Shown one piece after another: positions 37,437-46,693 of a DNA stretch of 64,000 nt. Every line of letters starts with the position of its first letter. Within the stretch, counting starts at the first letter, position 1. Source of the DNA: Streptomyces monashensis (GTDB taxonomy: Bacteria; Actinomycetota; Actinomycetes; Streptomycetales; Streptomycetaceae); NCBI RefSeq assembly GCF_001866665.1, contig NZ_MLYO01000011.1, positions 215,309 to 279,308 on the forward strand, read 5' to 3'. A program made the position numbers and the translations under genes. The notes beneath the pieces were generated by a model. It saw only the letters and a program-made list of their open reading frames with translations, ran no database searches and was not told the origin of the DNA.

Positions 37437-38615
37437 TCATGTGCAGCCGTGCTCGGCGGCCGTACTGCCGCGGAAGGTCGGCGCGGGGGAGGGGACGCCC
37501 CGGGAGCCCGTGTCCCCGCCGGGCAGTGCGGCCTGTGCGGGCGCCGTCCGGGTCACCGCCACGGGCTGATCGGCGCGCAGCCGCGCGAACAGTTTCCCGG
37601 CCTCCGGCTCCACGAGTTGGTCACGGTTGGCGTCGTGGACGTACGACTTCCTCGGTACCGTCAGGAACTGCACCTGTTTGATGGGAATGTTGCGCAGCCC
37701 TCGCACCAATTGGTACAAGCCGCGCAGACTGGCCAGTTCCGGATCGGTGGTCAGTGAAGAGGTCGCCGCGTCCAGCACCGGATACAGCTTCACCGGATTC
37801 AGCAGGACGTCGCTGCTCTGCATCTTGTCGACGAGTGCGCCGAGGAACTGCTGCTGCCGTTCCATCCGTTCGGTGTCGCTGCCGTCGCCCAGCGACTCGC
37901 GGGCCCGCACGTAGCCGAGCGCCTGCTCGCCGTTCAGCATGACCTGCCCCGCGGGCAGCGTCAGCTCGGCGGCCTTGTCGTGGATGGGCTCCTTCACGCA
38001 GACCCGCACCCCGTCGACGGCGTCCACCATCTCCTTGAACCCGCTGAAGTCCACGACCACGTGATGGTCGATCCGGACGCCCGTCAGCTTCTCGACGGTA
38101 CGGATCGAACAGGCCGAACCCCCCACCGCGTAGGCGCTGTTGAACATCGTGAACACCGGCGCGCTGCGGCTGCCGTCCGTCCGCAGACAGCGGGGGACGT
38201 CCACCATCAGGTCCCTCGGCAGCGACACGGCGGTGGCGCTGCGCCGGTTCGCGGCCAGGTGCAGCAGGATCGTGGTGTCCGAGCGCTCGCTGCCCAGATC
38301 CCGCCCGTAGCGCGCGTTGCCGTCCCCGGACCGGGTGTCGGAGCCGATCAGCAGGATGTTCTGCGCGCCCTTCACCAGCGCGGTGGGGCGCTCCCGCTCG
38401 TACCGGGCGAGTTCCCGGGCGGCCGCGTCGTCCGCGGTGATGTTGGCGCTGAGGGTGGCGTAGAGGAGCCAGCCGCCGCCGCCGGCCGCCGCGACGGACG
38501 CGGCCAGCCCGAGCGCCGCCCGCCGCGCCCACCGCCGACGCCGCCGCGCCGGCCCGTCCCCGACCGCCGAGGCCCCGAGCCCGGGACCGAGGGCCCCGCG
38601 TGCGGTGTCGGTCAC
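37437..38615 (-). CDS. LytR-CpsA-Psr family protein 5
   Basis: This is a 392-aa membrane protein with a short Arg-rich cytoplasmic end and an Ala/Gly-rich helix (ALGLAASVAAAGGGGWLLYA). The LCP domain contains NILLIGSDTRSGDGNARYG, VSLPRDLMVDVPRC, MFNSAYAVGGSAC and YVRARESLGDGSDTERMERQQ. The RTRH of its paralogues is RARE here. No LytR_C domain; the protein ends with a Pro/Thr tail. GTG 38615 follows GAGGGG. The 230-bp gap to LCP 4 (37207-37436) presumably carries the LCP 4 promoter, but I could not assign it. Confidence 0.9.
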   Translation of the reverse strand: MTDTARGALGPGLGASAVGDGPARRRRRWARRAALGLAASVAAAGGGGWLLYATLSANITADDAAARELARYERERPTALVKGAQNILLIGSDTRSGDGNARYGRDLGSERSDTTILLHLAANRRSATAVSLPRDLMVDVPRCLRTDGSRSAPVFTMFNSAYAVGGSACSIRTVEKLTGVRIDHHVVVDFSGFKEMVDAVDGVRVCVKEPIHDKAAELTLPAGQVMLNGEQALGYVRARESLGDGSDTERMERQQQFLGALVDKMQSSDVLLNPVKLYPVLDAATSSLTTDPELASLRGLYQLVRGLRNIPIKQVQFLTVPRKSYVHDANRDQLVEPEAGKLFARLRADQPVAVTRTAPAQAALPGGDTGSRGVPSPAPTFRGSTAAEHGCT

Positions 38616-38739
38616 GGGCGGGCACCCCCCTCATCGGCGTACGAGCGTCACGTGCTGCTCTCTCGACGATGGCCGGGATGGCGGCGGGCGGCGCCCTCAG
38701 CTAGCCCGAGCGGGGGAGAGCGGCGCCTGACGCCGACGC

Positions 38740-39495
38740 CTACCGACGTACCGCGGTCACCCGCTCGCTCTCGATCCGCTGGGCGAGGGCCTCCTCGCCC
38801 AGCCGGTCCGGATGCCGGCAGAGCACCACGGACCCACCGGAGGCGAGCGGCGAGAACAGCCCCGCGCTCAGCCCCTCCCAGGTGTCGTACGGCAGCCCCG
38901 ACAGCAGCCGCGAACCCGGCCCCGTCAGCTCCAGCTCCGCCGCGTCGGCGACCGCCTTCTGCACGACCTCCGCCGCGCTGAACTCCGCGCCGGCGACGAT
39001 CAGCGCCGGTGCGTCCGCGTCCACCGGGGCGAACGGCACGAACCGGTCCCCCTGCCCGGGCACCTCCACGGCGTAGTCGAGGAACCCGTCCGGCGGCTGC
39101 GGGAAACGCCCGCCCAGCGGCCGCAGCGCGAGGGCGATCCGCTCGCCCCGGCACGCCCGCGCCGCGTCCAGCGAGTCCGGCCCGCTGACCACCACGTCGG
39201 CCGCGGACGGCTCCCCGCCCACGTCGGCGAGGGCCCCCACCGAGGCACAGGCCAGCAGCCACACCGCCGTCTGCCAGTGCGCGGGCAGCAGCAGCGCGAC
39301 CCGGTCGCCGGGCTCGACGGAGAGTTCGCCCTGAAGGAGGTTCGCGGTCTTGGCCACCCAGTTGGCGAACGTGGCCACGGACAGTTCGACACGTTCGCCC
39401 GTGGCGTCGTCGTAGAAGGTCACCAGCGGGCGGCCGGGGTCCGCGGCGAGCGCGGAAGCCAGCAGGTCGGCAGGGGTGCGATCGGTGGCGTTCAC
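38740..39495 (-). CDS. TIGR03089 family protein (lone N-terminal adenylation-type domain)
   Basis: This 251-aa protein resembles the N-terminal part of acyl-CoA synthetases (LVTFYDDATGERVELSVATFANWVAKTANLL, then GDRVALLLPAHWQTAVWLLAC). It stops well before a full enzyme and lacks the usual Ser/Thr/Gly-rich ATP loop. This matches the actinobacterial TIGR03089 family, whose role is unknown. No Shine-Dalgarno lies before GTG 39495. TACCCT (39508 down to 39503) sits at leaderless spacing. A homologue lies next to the CpsA-type LCP gene in mycobacteria, pointing to an envelope-related role (inference). Confidence 0.82.
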   Translation of the reverse strand: MNATDRTPADLLASALAADPGRPLVTFYDDATGERVELSVATFANWVAKTANLLQGELSVEPGDRVALLLPAHWQTAVWLLACASVGALADVGGEPSAADVVVSGPDSLDAARACRGERIALALRPLGGRFPQPPDGFLDYAVEVPGQGDRFVPFAPVDADAPALIVAGAEFSAAEVVQKAVADAAELELTGPGSRLLSGLPYDTWEGLSAGLFSPLASGGSVVLCRHPDRLGEEALAQRIESERVTAVRR

Positions 39496-39502
39496 CCGGG
39501 AA

Positions 39503-39508
39503 AGGGTA
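39503..39508 (-). promoter_or_regulatory. -10 element for leaderless TIGR03089 transcript
   Basis: TACCCT on the minus strand lies 7 nt before the GTG start at 39495, and no ribosome binding site intervenes. Confidence 0.4.
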
Positions 39509-39593
39509 CGCGCGGGCGATCACGGGCGGTGCGTGCCCGTGCCACCGGTTCGGCGGAACATGTCCGACGGTCCGTCAGATCACGTGTGGACAG

Positions 39594-39609
39594 ATATGTC
39601 TGATTATGT
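39594..39609 (+). promoter_or_regulatory. ATATGT/TTATGT repeat at the amidase start
   Basis: ATATGT-CTGA-TTATGT matches the 9335-9350 element at 14 of 16 positions. It overlaps the first possible ATG (39606) of the secreted amidase gene and lies 15 nt before a second ATG (39624). If it is promoter or operator DNA, the second ATG is the true start. Confidence 0.35.
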
Positions 39610-41003
39610 TCAAGATCGTAACCATGCGTGGATTCTTTTCCCCTTCCCTGGGTTCCTCCGGTTCCTTCCGTTCCCTCGGCGCGCCCTTGATCGCCACCGT
39701 CCTCGCGCTCTCCTCCCTGTCCCTGCCCGCGACCACGGTGACCGCCGTGCCCGCCGCGCCCGTGACCGGCGGCATCCCGGGGAGCACCCGCTCGCTGCCC
39801 CTCGCCCCCCTCACCCGCGCGCGCGGCCTCGGCGCCGCCCCGGAGCAGGGGGTGTACCGGGCCGACGGCGAGCGCTTCTCGCTGCTGGGAGTCGTGTGGG
39901 ACGACCCCGGCGCCGAGCTGCGCGGCCGGATCCAGGTGCGCACCCGGGCCGCCGGCACGGGGGCCTGGTCCGGCTGGCAGGACGTCGAGACGCACAACGC
40001 GGGGCACGGCCCCGACCCGGGCACGGCGGAGGCCGCCTCGCCCCGGGTGCGCGGGGCGACCGCGCCGTTGTGGGTGGGGGCCTCCGAGGGGGTGGACGTA
40101 CGGGTCCGCGCGGCGTCCGTCCGACTGCCCGACGGCACCAGGTCGGCCGGAGCGCGCACCTCGGTCCCGTTGCCCTCCGGGCTGCGGCTGGAGCTCGTCG
40201 ACCCGGGGGACGACGGAACGCCGCCTGGCGCACCGGCCGACGCGCCCCACACCGGTGCGGACACGGCGGCGGCGCGCGCGGCGTCCGCCGCCAACACCGA
40301 CGTCGCCGGCTTCGGCGCCCTGGAGATCCCGGAGCTCGACAAGGCGGCCACCGAGCGGGAACTCACCCGCCTCAAGGGCCCGGCGCGGACGGCGTCGTAC
40401 ATCGGGGCGCGCCCGCGGATCGTCACCCGCCTGGGCTGGGGCGCGGACGAATCACTGCGCGAACCCGGGTTCGGCTACACGAAGACGGTCAGGGCGGCCT
40501 TCGTGCACCACACGGGCTCGGGCAACCAGTACAGCTGCTCCCAGACCCCCTCCGTCATCCGCAGTATCTACCGCTACCACGTCAAGAGCATGGGCTGGCG
40601 GGACATCGGCTACAACTTCCTCGTCGACAAGTGCGGAACCGTCTACGAGGGCCGGGCCGGGGGCGTGGCGAAGGCGGTGCTCGGCGCGCACACCCTCGGG
40701 TTCAACAGCGACAGCATGGGCATCGCCGTGATCGGCACGTACACCGAGACGGAGCCGGCCGACGCGGTGGTCACGGCGCTCGCCCGGCTGACCGCGTGGA
40801 AGCTCGGGCTGAACGGCGCCGATCCACAGGGCAGGACATATCTCACGTCGGGCGGAGGCAACCTCTACCGGAAGGGTAAGAACGTGCAGCTGAACGTGGT
40901 TTCCGGACACCGGGACGGGTTCGCCACCGACTGCCCCGGCGCGGCGCTCTATGCCAGGCTCGGAGCGGCTCGTTCCGCCGCCGCCGACTACCAGGGACGC
41001 TGA
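39606..41003 (+). CDS. Secreted peptidoglycan-recognition N-acetylmuramoyl-L-alanine amidase
   Basis: This 465-aa protein has a long signal peptide (hydrophobic core LIATVLALSSLSL). A central region (about 90-200) has GVVWDDPGAELRGRIQVRTR, typical of Streptomyces secreted PGRP-type amidases. The C-terminal amidase_2 domain (about 275-455) has zinc ligands in FVHHTGSGN, GAHTLGFN-like and TDCPGAALY motifs and the catalytic-region HRDGF. It should cleave the stem peptide from MurNAc outside the cell. The start could be ATG 39606 or 39624; neither has a clear Shine-Dalgarno. The flanking envelope genes fit the role. Confidence 0.9.
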   Translation: MFKIVTMRGFFSPSLGSSGSFRSLGAPLIATVLALSSLSLPATTVTAVPAAPVTGGIPGSTRSLPLAPLTRARGLGAAPEQGVYRADGERFSLLGVVWDDPGAELRGRIQVRTRAAGTGAWSGWQDVETHNAGHGPDPGTAEAASPRVRGATAPLWVGASEGVDVRVRAASVRLPDGTRSAGARTSVPLPSGLRLELVDPGDDGTPPGAPADAPHTGADTAAARAASAANTDVAGFGALEIPELDKAATERELTRLKGPARTASYIGARPRIVTRLGWGADESLREPGFGYTKTVRAAFVHHTGSGNQYSCSQTPSVIRSIYRYHVKSMGWRDIGYNFLVDKCGTVYEGRAGGVAKAVLGAHTLGFNSDSMGIAVIGTYTETEPADAVVTALARLTAWKLGLNGADPQGRTYLTSGGGNLYRKGKNVQLNVVSGHRDGFATDCPGAALYARLGAARSAAADYQGR

Positions 41004-41163
41004 ACGGGCCGCCGTCACGGGCGCGGTGAACGAGGCTCGCGTTCACCGCCGTCGACGGGGGCGCGCCGGTCTCACACCGTTCTATTACCGATCTCGTGGA
41101 AAACCGCGCGGTCGTCAAGGGCGCCGTCGCTACGGTCTGCATACACTGACCGGCCGAAGCCGA

Positions 41164-41183
41164 AACGAGTAGTAACGAGTAGT
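41164..41183 (+). repeat. Perfect 10-bp tandem duplication upstream of the sugar nucleotidyltransferase
   Basis: AACGAGTAGT occurs twice back to back, 38 nt before GTG 41221, in the 217-bp gap after the amidase gene. A repeat of one helical turn is typical of tandem binding sites for a regulator. Confidence 0.5.
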
Positions 41184-41220
41184 TCGACCGGTCCCGGCAG
41201 GAAGAAAGCAGAGACGACAG

Positions 41221-42303
41221 GTGACAGAAGCGATCCTCCTGGTCGGCGGCAAAGGCACCCGGCTGCGTCCACTGACGGTGCACACGCCCAAGCCCATGGT
41301 TCCGGCCGCCGGCGTACCGTTCCTCACCCATCAGCTGGCGCGGGCCAAGGCAGCCGGTGTGGACCACATCGTCCTCGCCACCAGCTATCTGGCCGAGGTC
41401 TTCGAGCCGTACTTCGGCGACGGCTCCGCCCTCGGACTGAGCATCGAGTACGTGACGGAGGAGGAACCCCTCGGCACCGGCGGCGCCATCCGCAACGTCG
41501 CCTCGCGTCTGCACTCCGGGCCCGACGAACCGGTCCTGATCTTCAACGGTGACATCCTGACGGGCCTGGACATCAGGGCCCTGGTCGACACCCACCGCTC
41601 GACGGGCGCGGACGTCTCCCTGCACCTGACGAAGGTGACGGACCCGCGCGCCTACGGCCTGGTCCCGACCGACGAGACCGGCAGGGTGCTGGCCTTCCTG
41701 GAGAAGCCGCAGACCCCCGAGGAGATCGTCACCGACCAGATCAACGCGGGGGCGTACGTCTTCCGCCGCTCGGTCATCGACTCGATCCCGCTGGGCCGCC
41801 CGGTCTCGGTGGAGCGCGAGACGTTCCCGGACCTCCTCGCGGCCGGAGCCCACCTCCAGGGCATGGTCGACTCCACGTACTGGCTGGACCTCGGCACCCC
41901 GGCGGCCTTCGTGCGCGGCTCGGCCGACCTGGTCCTGGGGCGTGCGCCGTCCCCGGCCGTCCCGGGCCGCTGCGGCGACCGCCTCGTCCTGCCGACGGCC
42001 ACGGTGGCGCCGGACGCCAAACTGACCGGCGGCACGGTGGTGGGCGAGGGCGCGTTCGTGGCCGAGGGCGCCCGTGTCTTCGGCTCGACGATCCTGCCCG
42101 GTGCGGTCATCGAACCGGGCGCGGTCATCACCGACTCCCTGATCGGCACCAAGGCCCGCGTCGGCGAGCGCTCCGTGCTCACCGGCACGGTCGTCGGCGA
42201 CGGCGCGATCGTCGGCCCCGACAACGAACTGCGCGAGGGAGTCCGGGTGTGGTGCGACGCCCGTATCCCGGCGGGCGCGGTGCGGTTCTCCTCGGACCAG
42301 TAG
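41221..42303 (+). CDS. Mannose-1-phosphate guanylyltransferase-like sugar nucleotidyltransferase
   Basis: This is a 360-aa protein. The N-terminal nucleotidyltransferase domain has LLVGGKGTRLRPLT and PKPMVP. EEPLGTGGAI, FNGDIL and FLEKPQTP are the sugar- and metal-binding blocks. The C-terminal left-handed beta-helix (about 265-350) has hexapeptide repeats (VVGEGAFVAEGARVFGS). This is the actinobacterial GDP-mannose pyrophosphorylase type (mycobacterial Rv3264c). GDP-mannose would come from manB/manA in this window. A related dTDP-glucose or UDP-sugar specificity cannot be excluded. GTG start; strong terminator follows. Confidence 0.88.
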   Translation: MTEAILLVGGKGTRLRPLTVHTPKPMVPAAGVPFLTHQLARAKAAGVDHIVLATSYLAEVFEPYFGDGSALGLSIEYVTEEEPLGTGGAIRNVASRLHSGPDEPVLIFNGDILTGLDIRALVDTHRSTGADVSLHLTKVTDPRAYGLVPTDETGRVLAFLEKPQTPEEIVTDQINAGAYVFRRSVIDSIPLGRPVSVERETFPDLLAAGAHLQGMVDSTYWLDLGTPAAFVRGSADLVLGRAPSPAVPGRCGDRLVLPTATVAPDAKLTGGTVVGEGAFVAEGARVFGSTILPGAVIEPGAVITDSLIGTKARVGERSVLTGTVVGDGAIVGPDNELREGVRVWCDARIPAGAVRFSSDQ

Positions 42304-42346
42304 GGACAGGACGGTAGTCCGGGCCGGCGGTTCGGGCCGGCAGTGA

Positions 42347-42380
42347 CGTGGGGCCCGGGGATCACTCCCCGGGCCCCACG
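42347..42380 (+). terminator. 15-bp hairpin terminator
   Basis: Arms 42347-42361 and 42366-42380 are perfectly complementary, with loop TCAC. It lies between the nucleotidyltransferase gene and a convergent DNA glycosylase gene. Confidence 0.9.
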
Positions 42381-42393
42381 GCTGCGGGCACGC

Positions 42394-43383
42394 TCACAAC
42401 AGCCCGATGTCCACCCGAGGCATCTTCGGCGCCCGCCGGGCCGGCACCTGCCCGCTCAGCAGGATCAGCCGGGCCGCCCGGTGCCGCTGCCCGGCATACG
42501 GCTCCAGCAGGCGCAGCATCCCGGCGTCGTCGGCATGACGGTCCCCGGCCAGCGCCCACCCCACGATCCCCGGCAGATGCAGATCCCCGACCGTCACCGC
42601 GTCCGCCGCCCCGTGACTGCGCTGCACGACCTCCGCCGACGTCCACGGCCCCACGCCCGGCACGACCTCCAGCCGGGCCCGCGCCTCGTCGGCCGGCATC
42701 CCCACCGCCTGCTCCAGCCGCGCGGCGACCCGTACGGACCGCAGGATCGTCGACGCCCGCTTGTCGTCGACGCCCGCCCGGTGCCATTCCCAGGAAGGGA
42801 TCAGCGCCCAGGTCCGCGCCGTCGGCATCACCCGCATCGGCCGCTCGGACACCCCGGCGGGTCCCGGCGCCGGCTCCCCGAACCTGCGCACCAGCAACCG
42901 CCAGGCCCGGTACGCCTCGTCGGTCGTGACCTTCTGCTCCAGCACCGACGGGATCAACGACTCCAGCACCAGCCCGGTCCGGGTCAGCCGCAGCCCCGGC
43001 CGCCGGTGCCGCGCCAGCGCCACCACCCGGTGCCGGGGCACGAACGCCTCCGGGTCGTCGGCCGCGCCCAGCAGTTCGGGCAGCCCGTCCAGCAGCCACT
43101 GGGCCCCCGGCCCCCATGCTTCGCCGAGCACCTCTCCGGCGTGCGCCCGCACCCGCAGCGTGCCCGGCCCGGCGGGCGTACGGCAGGCCCGCCACACGGA
43201 TCCGTCCGGCGTGGCCCGGAACGTGGGATCGGCGGGCCCGCGCCGCAGCGGTCCGAGCACCAGCCCGAGATCCAGCGGCCCCTGCGGCGTCCACCGCCGC
43301 ACCCGCGCCCGCTCCGACGGCACCGCCTGCCGCGGTATCGGGCCGAGAGGGGGTGTGGGCCGCTGAGGGAAACGTCCTGCCAC
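42394..43383 (-). CDS. DNA-3-methyladenine glycosylase II-like (HhH-GPD) protein
   Basis: This 329-aa base-excision repair glycosylase has a helix-hairpin-helix LEVVPGVGPWTSAEV, followed by the GPD-type loop with catalytic Asp (AVTVGDLHLPGIVGW). A preceding helical part (LVLESLIPSVLEQKVTTDEAYRA, about 140-165) is typical of AlkA/AAG-like enzymes. The N-terminal 120 residues fit the AlkA beta domain. It should remove alkylated purines from DNA. GTG 43383; single gene, convergent with its right-hand neighbour's terminator. Confidence 0.88.
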   Translation of the reverse strand: MAGRFPQRPTPPLGPIPRQAVPSERARVRRWTPQGPLDLGLVLGPLRRGPADPTFRATPDGSVWRACRTPAGPGTLRVRAHAGEVLGEAWGPGAQWLLDGLPELLGAADDPEAFVPRHRVVALARHRRPGLRLTRTGLVLESLIPSVLEQKVTTDEAYRAWRLLVRRFGEPAPGPAGVSERPMRVMPTARTWALIPSWEWHRAGVDDKRASTILRSVRVAARLEQAVGMPADEARARLEVVPGVGPWTSAEVVQRSHGAADAVTVGDLHLPGIVGWALAGDRHADDAGMLRLLEPYAGQRHRAARLILLSGQVPARRAPKMPRVDIGLL

Positions 43384-43482
43384 GAGTGAGGTCCTAGGAG
43401 AGCCGGTGTCGTGCTACGAGCGTAGGCGGTGCGGGAAGGAGCCGTACGGGACTTTCCCGCCCGGCACCTTCCGGCTTCCGGC

Positions 43483-44799
43483 TCACCGCACCTCGATGAA
43501 CGCCCCAGGGTCCCGCTCCGGCCGCGGTCCCGGCTCCGCCGCCGGATGCCCGACCGCCACCGCGCCCATCGGATCCCAGTCCGCCGGCAGCCCGAGCGTC
43601 TCGCGCACCACGTCCCGGCAGAACAGCGTGGACGACACCCACGCCGAGCCCAGCCGCTCCCCGGCGAGCGCGACCAGGAAGTTCTGCACGCCCGCGCCCG
43701 CCGCGACGACGAACATCTCCCGCTCGGCGCCGTCCCGCCGCGCGTCCCCGTAGTGGTGCGAGCCGTCCATGACGAGACACGGCACCACCAGATAAGGCGC
43801 GCCCCGCAGCACGTCGCCCCGGCGCACCCGCTTCGCTATGGACTCCTCGCTCTTGCCGTCCCCGCGCAGGTCGGCGATCCAGGCCTCCCGCATCGCGTCC
43901 AGCAGCCGCAGCCGCGACTCCGGCGACTCCAGCAGCACGAACCGCCACGGCGTCGTGTGGTGCGGCGCCGGTGCCGTCACCGCGGCGGCCACCGCGCGCC
44001 GGACCGCGCCGGGGTCCACGGGCTCGTCGGTGAAGGCCCGGACCGTGCGCCGCTGGGTGACCGCCTCGCGGACCGCCTCGGAGGTGCCGAGCCGGAACAT
44101 GTCGTCCCGCGCGGTCCGCACCAGCGCCCGCGCGCCCTCCTCCGGCTCCCCGCCGACGACGTGCGGCAGACCGCGGACGACGGCGACCGGCCGCCCGGAC
44201 GCCTTGCCCTTGACCAGGTCTCCCGCCGCCGCCAGTTCGTCCGCCGTGGCCACGACCGTCGCGCTGAGCGGATTGCCGTACGCGTCCGTGCCGCCGCGCA
44301 GATCGTCCAGCACGCGCACGCCGGCCGCGCCGATCGCCACGTCCGTGAGCCCCGAGCGCCAGGGCCGCCCGAAGGTGTCGGTGACGACCACGCCCACGTC
44401 GACGCCGAGCGTGGCGCGCAGCCCGTCGCGGATCGCGCGCGCGGAGGCGTCCGGGTCCTCGGGGAGCAACAGCACCGTGCCCGCGGGGGTGTTGGAGGCG
44501 TCGACCCCGGCCGCGGCCATGACCAGGCCCTGCCGGTTCTCCACGATGCGCAGCGCGCCGCGGCGGGCCACCACCCGGACCGTCTCGGCGTCGATCGCCG
44601 CCTCCCGGTCGGCGGCCTCCGTGATCCGGCCCTCGGCCTTGGAGACGATCTTGGAGGTGACGAGCAGCACGTCCCCGTCCACCAGGCCCGGCTCGGCGGC
44701 GGCGATGAGCTTGGCGAGGTCGTCGCCCGGCTGCACCTCGGGGATGCCGGACAGGGCCCGGACCGTGTACTGCGGGCCCTGCGGGCGGTCCTCGGTCAC
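43483..44799 (-). CDS. fbiB: FbiB: F420-0 gamma-glutamyl ligase fused to nitroreductase-type domain
   Basis: This is a 438-aa bifunctional protein. Residues about 1-245 form the CofE ligase that adds glutamates to F420-0 ([36 protein letters not shown]). Residues about 250-438 are a flavin nitroreductase fold ([32 protein letters not shown]), which in FbiB reduces dehydro-F420-0 with FMN. This fusion is the actinobacterial form. GTG 44799 overlaps the fbiA stop as GTGA. Cytosolic coenzyme F420 synthesis. Confidence 0.95.
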   Translation of the reverse strand: MTEDRPQGPQYTVRALSGIPEVQPGDDLAKLIAAAEPGLVDGDVLLVTSKIVSKAEGRITEAADREAAIDAETVRVVARRGALRIVENRQGLVMAAAGVDASNTPAGTVLLLPEDPDASARAIRDGLRATLGVDVGVVVTDTFGRPWRSGLTDVAIGAAGVRVLDDLRGGTDAYGNPLSATVVATADELAAAGDLVKGKASGRPVAVVRGLPHVVGGEPEEGARALVRTARDDMFRLGTSEAVREAVTQRRTVRAFTDEPVDPGAVRRAVAAAVTAPAPHHTTPWRFVLLESPESRLRLLDAMREAWIADLRGDGKSEESIAKRVRRGDVLRGAPYLVVPCLVMDGSHHYGDARRDGAEREMFVVAAGAGVQNFLVALAGERLGSAWVSSTLFCRDVVRETLGLPADWDPMGAVAVGHPAAEPGPRPERDPGAFIEVR

Positions 44800-45755
44800 G
44801 CTCCCCGCACCTCCTCGGCCAGCGCCAGCGCCTCGCGCGCCATCTGCGCGGCCGCGTCGACGTCGGTCATCATCAGCGGCACGGCCCGGCAGCGGATGCC
44901 GTCCGCCTCGACCCGCTCGACGGCGCCCGCGTCCACGGTGTCGACCAGCCAGCCGTCCAGCAGTCCGGAGCCGTAGTGCTCGGCGACCGCGGCGGCCGTG
45001 GACTCCACGCCGACCGCGGCGAGCACCTTGTCGGCCATCCCGCGCACGGGCGCGTCCCCGACGATGGGGGACAGCCCCACCACGGGCACGCCCGCCTCCG
45101 CGATGGCCTCCCGGATGCCGGGCACGGCCAGGATCGTGCCGACGGACACGACCGGGTTGGACGGCGGGAAGAGGATGACGTCCGCCGCGGCGATGGCCTC
45201 CAGGACGCCGGGCGCCGGCTTGGACTGCTCGGCGCCGACGGGCACGATCGCCTCCGCCGGGACCTCGGCGCGCAGCCGCACCCAGTACTCCTGGAAGTGG
45301 ACCGCCCTGCGCTCGCCGTCGACCTCGACCGCCACGTGGGTCTCCACGCGGTCGTCGGTCATCGGGATCAGCTTCACGCCCGGCTGCCAGCGGTCGCACA
45401 GCGCCTCGGTGACCGCGCTGAGCGGATAGCCGGCGCCGAGCATCTGCGTCCGCACGATGTGCGTGGCGAAGTCCCGGTCGCCGAGGCCGAACCACTCGGG
45501 CCCGACGCCGTAGGCCGCCAGCTCCTCCTTGACCCGGAAGGTCTCGTCGGTCCGCCCCCAGCCCTGCTCCTCGTTGATACCGCCGCCCAGTGTGTACATC
45601 ACCGTGTCGAGGTCCGGGCAGACCTTCAGCCCGAAGAGATGGATGTCGTCGCCGGTGTTGCCGATCACCGTGATCTCCGCGTCCGGTACGGCCCGCTTCA
45701 GACCACGCAGGAAACGGGCACCGCCGATGCCGCCTGCCAGAACCACAATGCGCAT
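44796..45755 (-). CDS. fbiA: FbiA: phosphoenolpyruvyl/2-phospho-L-lactate transferase (CofD)
   Basis: This 319-aa protein transfers the phosphoenolpyruvate-derived (or phospholactyl) group to the deazaflavin Fo in F420 synthesis. Motifs are [37 protein letters not shown] and [22 protein letters not shown] 45755 lies just before the Rossmann-like strand and has no Shine-Dalgarno; TTG 45785 is possible but less likely. It overlaps fbiB and lies 34 nt after a cysteine dioxygenase-type gene on the same strand. Confidence 0.95.
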   Translation of the reverse strand: MRIVVLAGGIGGARFLRGLKRAVPDAEITVIGNTGDDIHLFGLKVCPDLDTVMYTLGGGINEEQGWGRTDETFRVKEELAAYGVGPEWFGLGDRDFATHIVRTQMLGAGYPLSAVTEALCDRWQPGVKLIPMTDDRVETHVAVEVDGERRAVHFQEYWVRLRAEVPAEAIVPVGAEQSKPAPGVLEAIAAADVILFPPSNPVVSVGTILAVPGIREAIAEAGVPVVGLSPIVGDAPVRGMADKVLAAVGVESTAAAVAEHYGSGLLDGWLVDTVDAGAVERVEADGIRCRAVPLMMTDVDAAAQMAREALALAEEVRGA

Positions 45756-45789
45756 GCGGCCAAGTGTCGCAGGCGGGTACGACAACGCG

Positions 45790-46296
45790 TCAGGCAGTCA
45801 CCGGACGCGGCTCGGTGCGCGCCTCGCAGTGCGGGGACGTGTGCATGGGCATCTCGGTCAGGCCCGGGTGGTAGACGTGCAGACTGACCGCCGGCTCCAG
45901 GGTGTCGTTGACGACCTCGTGGACGTACCCCGGCGCGAACACGCGCTGGGCGCCCGCCGCCAGCGCGCGCGTGCCGCGTTCGGTGCGCTCGGTGAGGGCG
46001 CCCTCCAGGACGGTGAGGACACCGGAGGAGCGGCCGTGGCCGTGCAGGCCGCTGCCCTGTCCGGGCACCCAGCTCAGCAGCCACACCTCGTAGCCGGGCC
46101 CGGTGCGCAGCCGGTGGTACCAGCGCGTCGTCGCGTCGTAGCGGACGAGGTGGGCCCACTGGGAGCGGTCGGCGGCGATCGCGCGCGCGAGGCCGACGAA
46201 CTCGGCGACGGTGGCCGGGTGCTCACGCGGCGGCTGGAGCAGGTGCGGGACCTCGAGGATGTCGCCGGCGATCTGGAGGTCGTTGTCGCTGTTCAT
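45790..46296 (-). CDS. Cysteine dioxygenase family protein
   Basis: This 168-aa cupin resembles type I cysteine dioxygenase, which oxidises cysteine to cysteine sulphinate with Fe(II). The metal motif GLHGHGRSSGVLTVLEG holds two His, and PGYVHEVVND supplies the third. The region SLHVYHPGL is typical of the family. ATG 46296 has GAGGA about 12 nt upstream. It reads into fbiA-fbiB with a 34-nt gap and may be the first gene of that operon. Related thiol dioxygenases cannot be excluded. Confidence 0.88.
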   Translation of the reverse strand: MNSDNDLQIAGDILEVPHLLQPPREHPATVAEFVGLARAIAADRSQWAHLVRYDATTRWYHRLRTGPGYEVWLLSWVPGQGSGLHGHGRSSGVLTVLEGALTERTERGTRALAAGAQRVFAPGYVHEVVNDTLEPAVSLHVYHPGLTEMPMHTSPHCEARTEPRPVTA

Positions 46297-46664
46297 GGGT
46301 GCGCTGGTTCCTCGGTGAAGGAAGGTCAGAGGGAACGGGAACCGCGTCGCAAAGGACACGGCCGACAGCCGGAGCGGGGTGTGGCTCAACAGCTGGAACA
46401 GCAACAACAGCTACAGCGCGCCCGGGCAGCACCATGGGACCCGGCGGTGCGGGTCGAGGTGAGTGCCGAGTGCGCGAGCATGCCCCCTAGGACAGCGGTT
46501 CACACCTGTGCTGTCAACTCGACGCCCGACATGTGGGACACGCTTCACCTCATCCGGTTCATCTGTCAGGTGAAAGGTTTGCTCATCCTGGTAGCCGGAC
46601 ACATGCGCCACAACCGGACGCTCAAACCTCGTGCAACTCGATCGAACGCGGAGCCGTCTTTCTC

Positions 46665-46693
46665 CGTACAGAGATCTGTCAGAGGTCTGTACG
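46665..46693. promoter_or_regulatory. Nested inverted repeats upstream of whiB
   Basis: CGTACAGA (46665-46672) and TCTGTACG (46686-46693) are perfect inverted arms. An outer pair, AACCTCGT (46625-46632) and ACGAGGTT (46691-46698), is also perfect and shares bases with the inner right arm, so the two pairings exclude each other. They lie upstream of the predicted whiB transcription start. Confidence 0.45.

Noticed and set aside
28846..42303. Secondary-metabolite or capsule biosynthetic island of foreign origin
   Set aside because: Composition and codon use match the surroundings, there are no mobile genes, and similar gene neighbourhoods occur in other actinobacteria, so it is core envelope biology.
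46520..46590. PhoP box upstream of whiB (CTTCACC and GTTCATC)
   Set aside because: The two units are 14 nt apart rather than the 11 nt of PHO direct repeats.
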